Shown: positions 51,015 to 59,540, numbered from the stretch's first letter. The stretch is DNA of 64,000 nucleotides from Colwellia sp. C2M11 (GCF_018860915.1 NZ_JAHKQD010000052.1:124001-188000); one strand, 5' to 3'. Made by a program: numbers and translations. The notes: a model not told the origin generated them from the letters alone.

Positions 51015-51032
51015 TATGAACAATATTTCATA
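51015..51032. promoter_or_regulatory. Formate-module operator copy 2 (perfect)
   Basis: TATGAA-CAATAT-TTCATA is a perfect palindrome with a 6-bp centre, located between the divergent fdsG and regulator genes (about 115 bp from fdsG and 135 bp from the regulator ATG). The centre begins CAA, as in copy 4 upstream of the transporter gene. Confidence 0.65.
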
Positions 51033-51165
51033 AATGAGTTCTTTTTTTAATCGATTTAAGGGTATGATTTAATTGTGAAATATAAAAATTAGAAACTAGC
51101 AGAACAAGAAATTATCTATGGTTTAAACAGCTAAACTTTAAAATTAAAATAATAAAAGGTGAAAA

Positions 51166-52254
51166 ATGACCGATAAAATAGTGATGTCTAAGAGAATTCA
51201 AATTAAACCAGCGTGGTCATTTTATGATGAACAGGGCGAGTATGTAGATCCTCGACTTTTTGTGTTGCTCAGCTCTGTGCATCATTCTGGAAAATTGACC
51301 GTAGCTGCCAGTAAATTAGGCATGTCTTATCGCCATGTTTGGAATGTATTAAAAAAGTGGACTGATTTTTTCGGTTCTGATTTAGTTGAATTAAAAAAAG
51401 GAAGGGGGGCGTTGTTAACACCGCTAGGTGAGAAGTTACTTTGGGCTGAACAAAGAGCTCAAGCACGATTTGAACCTCAATTAATCAGTATTGCGTCAGA
51501 ATTAAATTTAGAAATACAAAAACATTTAATGGTTAAGGAGCCTTTGTTAAAGATTGCAGCAAGCTATGGTTATGCTATTGCTTTACTACCTAACTTTACT
51601 AATAAATTTAAATTAGATCTGCAATACCGAAGTTATGAAGAATCATTTGATGCGTTAAGTAAAGGTGAGTGCAATATAGCTGCATTTCACTTACCTACTG
51701 ATATTGTTAGCCAAAGGTTGATTGATATTTATAGTAAATACTTTAAAGCAAATACCTATAAAGTGATTCGCTTTGTTACACGTAAACAAGGCTTGATAGT
51801 TCAAAAAGATAACCCTAAAAATATTTCTAAAATCGAAGATTTAAAAAAGAGTAGTGTTAAATTTATTAATCGCCAAAAACACTCAGGTACACGATTATTG
51901 ATAGATGAATTATTAGCAAGGTCATCAATTGAGTCTAATGATGTTATTGGCTTTGATCGGTTTGAATTTACACACTCCGCTATAGCCGCTTATGTCGCTT
52001 CAGGGATGGCAGATGTTGGTATTGGTATTGAAACAGCAGCACGTCAATTCGGCTTAGATTTTATCCCATTAACTACTGAACATTATGTATTGGTTTGTCA
52101 TCAAAATACCCTAAAAGAACTCTCGGTAAAGCGTTTAATTACTGAAATAAAAAGTGATAAGTTTCATGAGGAAGTAGCAAAGTTAGCTGGCTATGAGTCG
52201 ACCGCTTGTGGTGATATTGCAGATTTAGAAGATATGCTACCTTGGGATTTATAA
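51166..52254 (+). CDS. ModE/LysR-like HTH regulator with periplasmic-binding-protein-like domain
   Basis: Residues about 20-110 form a winged helix-turn-helix of the ModE N-terminal type (LLSSVHHSGKLTVAASKLGMSYRHVWNVLKKW, then the wing LVELKKGRGALLTPLG). From about 130 to 345 the protein is a PBP-like ligand-binding domain (KIAASYGYAIALLP; INRQKHSGTRLLIDELL; AAYVASGMADVGIGIETAARQFGLDFIPL), of the type found in molybdate-related one-component regulators. It is divergent from the fds operon, and AAGGTG lies 4-5 nt before its ATG. It is the best candidate to bind the shared palindromes. The ligand (formate, molybdate or other) is unknown. Confidence 0.85.
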   Translation: MTDKIVMSKRIQIKPAWSFYDEQGEYVDPRLFVLLSSVHHSGKLTVAASKLGMSYRHVWNVLKKWTDFFGSDLVELKKGRGALLTPLGEKLLWAEQRAQARFEPQLISIASELNLEIQKHLMVKEPLLKIAASYGYAIALLPNFTNKFKLDLQYRSYEESFDALSKGECNIAAFHLPTDIVSQRLIDIYSKYFKANTYKVIRFVTRKQGLIVQKDNPKNISKIEDLKKSSVKFINRQKHSGTRLLIDELLARSSIESNDVIGFDRFEFTHSAIAAYVASGMADVGIGIETAARQFGLDFIPLTTEHYVLVCHQNTLKELSVKRLITEIKSDKFHEEVAKLAGYESTACGDIADLEDMLPWDL

Positions 52255-52274
52255 TATTCTCTAAATAAATATAT

Positions 52275-52309
52275 AAAAGCCGCTTTAACTATAAGTTAAC
52301 GCGGCTTTT
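52275..52309. terminator. Bidirectional terminator between regulator and transporter genes
   Basis: AAAAGCCGC (52275-52283) pairs with GCGGCTTTT (52301-52309) around a self-complementary loop (TTTAACTATAAGTTAAC). A and T tracts on both sides serve the two convergent genes. Confidence 0.85.
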
Positions 52310-52338
52310 ATTGTTCTTTATCAGTCAAATACTAACTG

Positions 52339-54057
52339 TTAACCATGCGTATTTTCCACATGATGTTTAGCGGCTACAGGACGAATTGTTAAGTTAGCAA
52401 AAAAAGCAATAACTAATAAACCAGCCATAGCATACATAGTGCTATTATATAAACTTGGTGTTGGATCAACAGTACCCGCTGGAACTAATTCCATTAAATT
52501 ACTTACGGTTACTGTTTTTGCGGCAACAAGCTCATTTAACTGACTAACGGCAGAGCCAAATTTAGCTTGAAATACCGCAGGATCTATTTTTGAAACCAAA
52601 TCGGCTATCGCATCATTCACAGACATATTTCTTAGGTATGTAATAGCAAATGGACCAAGAACACCTGCTGTAGCCCATGCTGTAAGTAAGCGGCCATGTA
52701 TTCCGCCAACATGCAAAGTACCAAATATATCAGCTAAGTAAGCTGGAATAGTTGAAAAACCGCCACCATACATAGTGAAAATAACCATTGTTGCGGCGTA
52801 GAACATAATTAACCATACCGTAGATGGATCAGCACTTACTTGAGAGGCAGCATAAGGTATCGATAAGTAGAGCATAGTCCCTAATACGAAGAAGAAATGG
52901 TAAGTGTTTTTCCTTCCAATGAAATCGGAAATTGATGCCCAGAAAAATCTACCACACATATTAAATACCGAAATCATGAGTACATAAGTGCCGGCAAAGG
53001 TTGCGGTCGCTACATCAGGCAACGTTGAGCCAAAAATATCAACCATCATGGTTTTAGCAACACCTATAACGCCAATACCTGCCGTTACGTTGAAGCAAAG
53101 AACAACCCATAATTTCCAGAATTGCGGTGTTTTTAATGCTTGATCAATATGTACATTGTTATGGGTAATCATGCTTTTGGCAGATGCATCTTTATCTGGA
53201 GGGGTCCACCCATCAGGGGTCCACCCCTCAGGAGGAACACGGTATGAGAGTGATGCGACAATCATTACAATAAAATACACAATGCCTAATGTTAAAAATG
53301 TGCCTGCTGCACCAGTATCACCAGTACCAACAACATAAACACCTGCATCACCAGGAAAGGCCATTTCCGCGGCTTCATGCGCGGTTGCCACAATAACTTC
53401 TACTGTGCCAGAAGCTGTTTCTGCAAAACGCTTACCTGCCTCAGTTATTAGTTTTACACTACTTTCGGTACCTAGATAAGTCGGTGCTACAGCATGGAAT
53501 TTTAATAACGAGGAGATGAGAGGTGCGCCGATCATGGCACCACCACCAAAACCCATAATAGCCATACCGGTAGCCATCCCTCGCTTATCTGGGAACCAAC
53601 GGAGCAAGGTGGATACAGGGGAAACATAACCTAAACCTAGGCCACACCCGCCAAGGGCACCATAGCCTAAGTAAACAAGCCATAATTGATGGGTAGATAT
53701 ACCAAAACTACCAATGATAAAGCCACCGCCCCAAAGAAATGCGGCGGTAACACCAACACAACGAGGGCCAACTTCTTCGAGCCACTTTCCAGCGACAGCA
53801 GCAGATAAGCCAAGAAAAACAATAGCAACAGAGAATATCCAAACGACATTACTTAATGACCAGTCGCCAGATGAGCTAGTAACGACCCCTAACTCCCTAA
53901 TTAGCGCAGGATTAAATATACTCCATGCGTAAACAGAACCAATACATAAATGAATTGCAATAGATGCTGGCGGGACTAGCCAGCGATTAAACCCCGATTT
54001 AGCAATTATTTTATCTTTCATTAAGAAAGAAAAAAAGCCCCCACTTTTATTCGACAT
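52339..54057 (-). CDS. Oxalate/formate antiporter (OFA) family MFS transporter
   Basis: This 572-residue inner-membrane carrier of the major facilitator superfamily has about 12 helices. The N-terminal half (WLVPPASIAIHLCIGSVYAWSIF) and the LRWFPDKRGMATGMAIMGFGGGAM loop (a 24-residue span at about 160-183) are OFA signatures. It has two unusual soluble loops: residues about 195-250 and, before helix 7, a PPEGWTPDGWTPPDKD segment made by a 15-bp tandem duplication (53201-53230). Its convergent position beside the formate regulator and the shared upstream palindromes suggest formate or oxalate transport. The substrate is inferred. Confidence 0.85.
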   Translation of the reverse strand: MSNKSGGFFSFLMKDKIIAKSGFNRWLVPPASIAIHLCIGSVYAWSIFNPALIRELGVVTSSSGDWSLSNVVWIFSVAIVFLGLSAAVAGKWLEEVGPRCVGVTAAFLWGGGFIIGSFGISTHQLWLVYLGYGALGGCGLGLGYVSPVSTLLRWFPDKRGMATGMAIMGFGGGAMIGAPLISSLLKFHAVAPTYLGTESSVKLITEAGKRFAETASGTVEVIVATAHEAAEMAFPGDAGVYVVGTGDTGAAGTFLTLGIVYFIVMIVASLSYRVPPEGWTPDGWTPPDKDASAKSMITHNNVHIDQALKTPQFWKLWVVLCFNVTAGIGVIGVAKTMMVDIFGSTLPDVATATFAGTYVLMISVFNMCGRFFWASISDFIGRKNTYHFFFVLGTMLYLSIPYAASQVSADPSTVWLIMFYAATMVIFTMYGGGFSTIPAYLADIFGTLHVGGIHGRLLTAWATAGVLGPFAITYLRNMSVNDAIADLVSKIDPAVFQAKFGSAVSQLNELVAAKTVTVSNLMELVPAGTVDPTPSLYNSTMYAMAGLLVIAFFANLTIRPVAAKHHVENTHG

Positions 54058-54356
54058 TATTTAATACCTTATAGCTACAGCCTGATATAAATATTTATAC
54101 TTAAGCAGCTAGAACACCTATGAATGATAATGACACTACATATTTAAGAGCGAATATTATTTTGCTCGACAAAATAGATAATGCTTTACCGTTATTCTTT
54201 GTTCTAAATTATTCATAGTGAAGCGGCGCTAAATATAAAAAGGAATAATTAAATTGAATTTTTATTTTTATAAAATCTTATAACTAAGGATAATTATAAT
54301 TTTTATATTATTTTTAATAATCAATTTAATCACTTTAGTTTCACTAACATAAGAGA
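54058..54356. other. Leader region of the OFA transporter gene
   Basis: About 300 AT-rich bases with no gene, between the transporter ATG and the nearest palindrome. The core promoter on the minus strand is not clear. Isolated half-sites (TATGAA near 54119, TTCATA near 54209) occur but lack partners. Confidence 0.35.
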
Positions 54357-54374
54357 TATGAATTTAATTTCATA
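54357..54374. promoter_or_regulatory. Formate-module operator copy 3 (perfect, extended)
   Basis: TATGAA-TTTAAT-TTCATA, which extends to 9-bp perfect arms (AGATATGAA / TTCATATCT, 54354-54377). It lies about 300 bp upstream of the transporter start and 70 bp from copy 4. Confidence 0.65.
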
Positions 54375-54426
54375 TCTGTCTTTTTATTAGTCAAAAAAGT
54401 ATAGCACTGGAATATTACCATTAAAA

Positions 54427-54444
54427 TATGAACAAACTTTCATA
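54427..54444. promoter_or_regulatory. Formate-module operator copy 4 (perfect)
   Basis: TATGAA-CAAACT-TTCATA with perfect 6-bp arms. The arms extend one base on each side (ATATGAA / TTCATAT). It is 70 bp from copy 3, and its centre resembles copy 2. Confidence 0.65.
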
Positions 54445-54511
54445 TTGTTAAGCTTGATTTTTAGCTGGCTTTAACTAAAAAATAGTGATGATAAGGTCTT
54501 AAATAATTCAT

Positions 54512-54551
54512 AAAAAATCGGTAATGAATGCGGTGTAATTCATTACCGATT
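54512..54551 (-). terminator. Terminator of the isochorismatase-like gene
   Basis: AATCGGTAATGAAT (54516-54529) pairs perfectly with ATTCATTACCGATT (54538-54551) around 8 nt. Read on the minus strand it is followed by a T-run. It lies about 150 nt past the hydrolase stop codon. The rest of 54445-54701 is AT-rich with no gene. Confidence 0.8.
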
Positions 54552-54701
54552 AAAATTAAATAATGCAGTATATAAAGCTTATAACAAAAACGTTATGCTG
54601 TTAAATCGCATATTTATCCTACATAAACTATTACTTTTTTGAACAATAATTAACATTTAATTGAATATGCCATCCACTATAACAATATAAATTTTGCTCT
54701 G

Positions 54702-55265
54702 CTAATTAACTAACGTTAATAATTTATCAGTGCTATCTACATTACAATATCCAAAGTTTAATGCAGCCATAAATGCATGATGAACCTGAGTTGCCGGCAC
54801 TATGACACCATTAAACTCGAGATCTAATGTCGCACAAGCATCGTGAGCAACATGGCACTCATAGCCAAAATCTACAGCTGCACGGGTAACAGCATCAATA
54901 CACATATGACTCATTGCACCAACAATAATTAATTTATCTACATTAAGATCATTAATGATTTTTTGTAGGTCCGTATCTTTAAAGCTATTAATTTGATGTT
55001 TCAAAATAACAGGTTCACTTTCAAGCGGCGTAAGGCTGTTGTGAATTTGTGCACCTTTAGATTCAGGTAAAAAAAATGGAGCATCATTAGAAGGAAATTC
55101 ATGACGAACATGAATGACAGGTAATTTTTTCTGGCGAAATTTAGTTAATAGAGTTGCTGCATTTAATGATGCTGTCTCAGTACCAGACAGCGCCCATTTA
55201 GCTCCATTGTAGCTTGAAAAATAGTCGTTTTGAAAATCAATTAATAATAAAGCAATAGTAGACAT
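54702..55265 (-). CDS. Isochorismatase-family cysteine hydrolase
   Basis: The 187-residue protein belongs to the isochorismatase-like hydrolases, a family that includes isochorismatase, nicotinamidase and several amide hydrolases. The catalytic Asp is D10 in LLLIDFQNDYF. The lysine lies in the middle region around EPVILKHQINSFKDTDL, and the nucleophilic cysteine is in VGAMSHMCIDAVTRAA. The ATG at 55265 is preferred over 55289 because family members begin about nine residues before the first Asp. It is divergent from a GlxA-type regulator, which probably controls it. The substrate is unknown. Confidence 0.88.
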   Translation of the reverse strand: MSTIALLLIDFQNDYFSSYNGAKWALSGTETASLNAATLLTKFRQKKLPVIHVRHEFPSNDAPFFLPESKGAQIHNSLTPLESEPVILKHQINSFKDTDLQKIINDLNVDKLIIVGAMSHMCIDAVTRAAVDFGYECHVAHDACATLDLEFNGVIVPATQVHHAFMAALNFGYCNVDSTDKLLTLVN

Positions 55266-55327
55266 AATAACCCTCTTGTGTTGTTTCACTGTTTTGTTAA
55301 AGGTATTATGCGAAATCCTTCTTAAGA

Positions 55328-56287
55328 ATGCCTATGGCGAAATTGCCATTAAACAGTGCAAAAATGACAAAGTCTATTTGTGTAATAATTATTGATTACC
55401 CTAACGCGCTACAAAGTGCAGTTCACGGCTTACAAGAACTATTTTTATTATCTAATCAGATAATTAGAGATAGCGAGCTTGATATGCAATTTACAGTTTT
55501 AATTGTGAAACCAAGCGAGGAATTAGTAGGTGTGGTTCAAAGTGATATAGTTATTCTTCCTCCTAGCTTAGATGATAGTTATCACAATAAGCCTCAACCA
55601 GCGTTATTACAATTTATCAAAGAGGCGCACAAGAGAGGAACGATATTATGCTCTACTTGTGCAGGCGCATTTATACTTGCCAAAACAGGGTTGTTGGATA
55701 ACAGGATAGCGACAACACACTGGCAATTAGCCGATAAATTTAAGGATCAGTACCCCAAAGTATCACTCCAAATAGAGCGTTTATTGATAAATGATGGAGA
55801 CATAATTAGTGCTGGCGGGCTTACATCATGGATTGATTTAGGGTTAGAAATCGTCGCCCAATTTTCTAGGCCAAATATTATGCGTAAGCTTGGAAAGTAC
55901 CTTATTGTAGATACGGGTAAAAGAGAGCAGCGCTACTATGAGACTTTTACACCTAAATTTAGCCATGGCAATCATCAAATTTTAAAAGCTCAATATTATA
56001 TACAAGCAAATTATAATATATCACTAAAGATGGCTGATTTGGCTGTTGTCGCTTGCATGAGCGAGCGAACATTTTTACGTCATTTTACTCATGCGACAAC
56101 AATAAAGCCTTTTGAGTATATTCAAAGAGTTAGAGTGCAAAAAGCATGTGAATCATTAGAATCAACAACACAAAGCTTTGAGCAAATTGCTCATAGCATA
56201 GGTTATGATGATGTAAATAGTTTTCGTAAGGTATTTATTAAAACAATAGGGCTAACACCTACAGCTTTTAGGGCCAGATTTGTTTAG
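55328..56287 (+). CDS. GlxA-family AraC transcriptional regulator
   Basis: The 319 residues combine an N-terminal DJ-1/PfpI-like (class I glutamine amidotransferase-like) domain, containing GTILCSTCAGAFILAKTGLLD with the nucleophile-elbow cysteine, and a C-terminal AraC/XylS HTH domain (about residues 220-319: MADLAVVACMSERTFLRHF; FEQIAHSIGYDDVNSFRKVF; GLTPTAFRARF). Such proteins sense small nitrogen compounds or metabolites and activate neighbouring catabolic genes. Only about 60 bp separates its start from that of the divergent hydrolase gene. Confidence 0.9.
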   Translation: MPMAKLPLNSAKMTKSICVIIIDYPNALQSAVHGLQELFLLSNQIIRDSELDMQFTVLIVKPSEELVGVVQSDIVILPPSLDDSYHNKPQPALLQFIKEAHKRGTILCSTCAGAFILAKTGLLDNRIATTHWQLADKFKDQYPKVSLQIERLLINDGDIISAGGLTSWIDLGLEIVAQFSRPNIMRKLGKYLIVDTGKREQRYYETFTPKFSHGNHQILKAQYYIQANYNISLKMADLAVVACMSERTFLRHFTHATTIKPFEYIQRVRVQKACESLESTTQSFEQIAHSIGYDDVNSFRKVFIKTIGLTPTAFRARFV

Positions 56288-56748
56288 GGGGTATGAAATA
56301 GAGCGTAATATGGCAATCAGTACTTTTAAAGTTAGCTTGCTGAAAATTAGTATTCTAAAAGTAAGTATCACAAAAAAATGTTATTAAGTTAAGGGTCTTA
56401 GCATTATATGTGGTAAGTGTTTTTTCTATTTAATGATAATTAAATTTTATAAAAAATATAAAGTTTAATTATTTTCATGGTATTGGGAACTTTAAGACGA
56501 ATAACTACTCTTACTATATGAAGATACTTATTCCCTTAGTGTTTCATGTTTTTATAATGCGTTTACTTGATTTCAGGTAAACGTTTTTTTTTGCTTGATT
56601 TTCTTATGATCAAAAGAAAAATCAACACGCAATATTAGGCTTTCTTGCTTACATCATATGTCTTGTCATGATATGTTCAAAAAATAGTCACACTACTGTA
56701 AGAAACGTTTATTAGCCTTGCCCATAATGACTCATTATAGGAATTATT
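56288..56748. other. Intergenic region with a terminator and a weak candidate Pho box
   Basis: No gene is visible. It contains the terminator at 56560-56592 and, at 56664-56691, TGTCAT followed by degenerate 11-bp-spaced repeats (GTTCAA, AGTCAC) that only weakly resemble a Pho box. CATAAT at 56723-56728 may be the -10 of the phosphoesterase gene, and AGGA lies 7 nt before its ATG. Confidence 0.4.
56560..56592 (+). terminator. Rho-independent terminator downstream of the GlxA-type gene
   Basis: CGTTTAC (56560-56566) pairs with GTAAACG (56577-56583) around 10 nt and is followed by nine T. It is the first strong terminator after the AraC-type regulator, about 270 nt past its stop. Confidence 0.8.
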
Positions 56749-57556
56749 ATGTCAAAAACGCATTATAAAACTGTTTGGTTGTCTGATATTCATTTAGGTT
56801 GTAAAGACTGTAAGGCTGAGTATTTATTAGATTTTCTTATTCATAGTCAAATAGAGACCTTATATCTTGTGGGCGATATTGTCGATATGTGGGCTATGTC
56901 TAAACAATTTCGTTGGCCGAAAGCGCATAATAACTTATTTCATAAACTACTCTCTTTACCTTCTGAGGGCACTCGCGTTATTTATTTACCAGGAAATCAT
57001 GATGAACCCCTTCAAAAGTATGATGGAATGAATTTTGGTGATATCGAGATTCATAGAAGTTATACACACATAACAGCTCAAGGTAAAAAACTTCTGGTTT
57101 TACATGGTGATCAGTTTGACCAACAAGTTTGTTTTGGGCCTGTGCATTCATGGGTTGGGGATCTATTGTATGATTTTTTGTTGTTTTTAAATCGTTGGTA
57201 TAACTGGGCTCGAGTAAAATCAGGCCAGCCTTATTGGTCATTAGCTAGTTATATTAAAGGAAAATTGAAAGGGGCTGGCAAGGCAATAGCGCGATATAGA
57301 AAGGCGTGTTGCGATACCGCAAAAAAAACAAGGTTTTGATGGTGTTGTTTGTGGGCATATTCATCACCCCGAAATCGTTGAAGAAGCTGGTATTCTGTAT
57401 CTAAATGACGGTGATTGGATTGAAAACTGTTCAGCGTTAGTAGAGTCTAGCAAGGGAGACTTATCACTTGTTTATTGGGCTAAAATTAATAATGTTAGTA
57501 ACCTTATTAACATTATACCTGAAAAAAACAGCACGAAAGGGCGTAAGGTTGCATAG
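56749..57556 (+). pseudogene. PlcP/LpxH-like calcineurin phosphoesterase, frameshifted in an A8 run
   Basis: The first frame (56749-57339, 196 residues) has metallophosphoesterase motifs: D13-x-H15 (LSDIHLG), GDIVDMW (D43), GNHDE (N83-H84) and HGDQFD (H119). It ends TAKKTRF at 57339. In the +1 frame, starting in the same A8 tract (57321-57328), the protein continues QGFDGVVCGHIHHPEI and LNDGDWIENCSALVE to a TAG at 57554-57556. This supplies the missing GHxH metal-binding motif. Removing one A gives a 268-residue protein of normal length. The family is annotated as UDP-2,3-diacylglucosamine pyrophosphatase-like (COG2908) and includes PlcP, the phosphate-starvation phospholipase C. Mutation, assembly error or slippage on A8 are all possible. 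Confidence 0.8.
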
Positions 57557-57645
57557 CTTAAAGAATTAATATTTTTTGATGTTAGTATTAACAATAATGC
57601 TTTAGCGGGCGCTACACTTTCCTGTTGTTTAATTACTTATTAATA

Positions 57646-57698
57646 TGTCATAAAGTTGTCATTTAAACGTCAAATATTAGCCATAAAAGTACTATATT
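57646..57698 (+). promoter_or_regulatory. Pho box and -10 element upstream of the OlsF-type gene
   Basis: Three 11-bp-spaced direct repeats are present: TGTCAT (57646-57651), TGTCAT (57657-57662) and CGTCAA (57668-57673). A -10 hexamer TATATT follows at 57693-57698, so the third repeat occupies the -35 position. This is the classical architecture of PhoB-activated promoters (consensus CTGTCAT repeats with AT-rich 4-5 bp spacers). Confidence 0.8.
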
Positions 57699-57737
57699 CT
57701 GAGTAATCAGTGAATATCTGATTATGGCGGAATGAAC

Positions 57738-59453
57738 ATGTTTAATGTCGATCAAGTTGTTAGTGACAGCCTACCAAAAATGAATCATCAGTCATTGATG
57801 AGCAAAAGTATCAGAAACATTTTACGTTATCTGTTGCATGAAAAAGCCTTACTGACTATCGAAAAACAATATCCATATGCCAAGGGGCTAGACTTTGCCG
57901 AAGCAATGCTCGATCACTTTGATTTTGGTTACTGTGTCAGCGATAAAGATAGAGAAAAAATTCCGGCGACCGGTAAAGTTATTATTATCGCGAATCATCC
58001 TATCGGCACGTTAGATGGTGCTGCACTAATAAAGATGATCAGTGAAGTTAGGCCAGACTTTAAAGTAGTTGCCAACGACTTATTAATGAATGTTAAACCA
58101 TTGCATTCTCTATTGTTACCCGTGAATAATATGGGTAATAAAACGCCGAAAAAAAATCTTGAAGCCATATACCAACACCTGAATAACGAGGGATCTGTGA
58201 TTATTTTTCCTGCAGGAGAGGTCTCTCGTATGGGAGCTAGTGGGATACGTGATGGTAGTTGGCATAAAGGATTTCTTAATTTTGCTACCGCTACGCAATC
58301 GCCTATTCTTCCAGTGTATATGGATGCACGAAATTCTGCTTTTTTCTATGCAATATCAGCAGTGTACAAACCATTGTCTACGTTACTCTTGATTAAGGAA
58401 ATGTTCAAACAAGCGCACAAACGCATGAATATTAAAATTGGTGATGTTATTCCATTTGAATATTTTGATTCTCTTGATGTGCCGCAAGTCAGTAAAGTTA
58501 AACTGTTTAAAAAGCATTTGTATAATATTGCTCGAAATAAAGCTGAAATATTAAAAACAGAAAAAGCCATTGCTCATCCAGAGAATCGCGCTGAGCTTAG
58601 ATCGGCTATTCGCCAGTGTGAGTTATTGGGTAATACTGCAGACGGTAAGAAAATATTACTTTATCGTCAGCAAGGCTGTTCACCTATTATGCGCGAAATT
58701 GGCAGACTTAGGGAAGTTGCTTTTCGTTTAGTGGGCGAAGGTACGGGGAAGCGTCGAGATGTTGATGGGTATGATCTAGATTATTTACATTTGATTTTAT
58801 GGGACGACGATGATTTAGAAGTTGTAGGTGCCTATCGCTTTGCTGAAACTCAGAAGTTAATCGATAACTCACAATCTCAGGGTATATATACTAATACGTT
58901 ATTTGATTATCAACCCAGTATGGCACCAATCTTTGCCAAAGGCTTAGAGTTAGGCCGTAGTTTTGTTCAACCAAAATATTGGGGAAAACGAAGTTTAGAC
59001 TATTTATGGGTTGGAATAGGGGCGTTTGTAGCTAAAAATCCGCAATATCGTTATTTGTTTGGGCCTGTCAGTATTAGTAATGCTTTACCAACACCGGCCA
59101 AAAATTTACTTGTACATTACTACCAGCATTATTTTCCGAGTGAAGAAATGATAGCGAAAGCGAAAATACCTTTTCAACTTGACGATATGGAAAAAGGTGA
59201 ACTGCTTGCAGCATTTGATGGTGCTGATAAAGAAAAAGATTTTGTAACTTTAAAGCATTTATTGGCGAATTGTGGTGTAAGTGTACCAACACTTTATAAG
59301 CAATATTCTTCTTTATGTGAAGAGGGCGGTGTCAGTTTTTCAGCATTTAATATTGATCCAGATTTTAATGATTGTGTTGATGGTTTAGTGGTGGTTGATC
59401 TTGATAAATTGCTTACTAAAAAACGCATTCGTTATATTGAAAAGCATCAATAA
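57738..59453 (+). CDS. olsF: OlsF-type bifunctional ornithine-lipid acyltransferase
   Basis: The 571-residue protein joins two domains. The N-terminal half (about 70-270) is a PlsC/lysophospholipid-acyltransferase-like domain with N-H87-PIGTL-D93 (HxxxxxD type) and FPAGEVSR (157-164). The C-terminal half (about 300-460) is an OlsB/GNAT-like N-acyltransferase domain (REIGRLREVAFRLVGEGTGKR; GAYRFAETQKL; LELGRSFVQPKYWG; YLFGPVSIS). This fusion is the OlsF layout, which makes phosphorus-free ornithine lipids from ornithine and acyl donors. A Pho box precedes it. ATG 57738 is preferred over 57732 because GGCGG lies 7 nt upstream of it and would touch the earlier ATG. Confidence 0.85.
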   Translation: MFNVDQVVSDSLPKMNHQSLMSKSIRNILRYLLHEKALLTIEKQYPYAKGLDFAEAMLDHFDFGYCVSDKDREKIPATGKVIIIANHPIGTLDGAALIKMISEVRPDFKVVANDLLMNVKPLHSLLLPVNNMGNKTPKKNLEAIYQHLNNEGSVIIFPAGEVSRMGASGIRDGSWHKGFLNFATATQSPILPVYMDARNSAFFYAISAVYKPLSTLLLIKEMFKQAHKRMNIKIGDVIPFEYFDSLDVPQVSKVKLFKKHLYNIARNKAEILKTEKAIAHPENRAELRSAIRQCELLGNTADGKKILLYRQQGCSPIMREIGRLREVAFRLVGEGTGKRRDVDGYDLDYLHLILWDDDDLEVVGAYRFAETQKLIDNSQSQGIYTNTLFDYQPSMAPIFAKGLELGRSFVQPKYWGKRSLDYLWVGIGAFVAKNPQYRYLFGPVSISNALPTPAKNLLVHYYQHYFPSEEMIAKAKIPFQLDDMEKGELLAAFDGADKEKDFVTLKHLLANCGVSVPTLYKQYSSLCEEGGVSFSAFNIDPDFNDCVDGLVVVDLDKLLTKKRIRYIEKHQ

Positions 59454-59540
59454 TTCTAGTGTGATTCGCTTGATTGTTAGATAAATTCTCTTTAAGAGAG
59501 CAGTATTCAACTACTACATATAACAAAGAAACTAGAGGAA

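Noticed and set aside
56664-56691. Pho box for the phosphoesterase gene
   Set aside because: Only one repeat (TGTCAT) is good. The next two at 11-bp spacing are GTTCAA and AGTCAC, too weak to claim.
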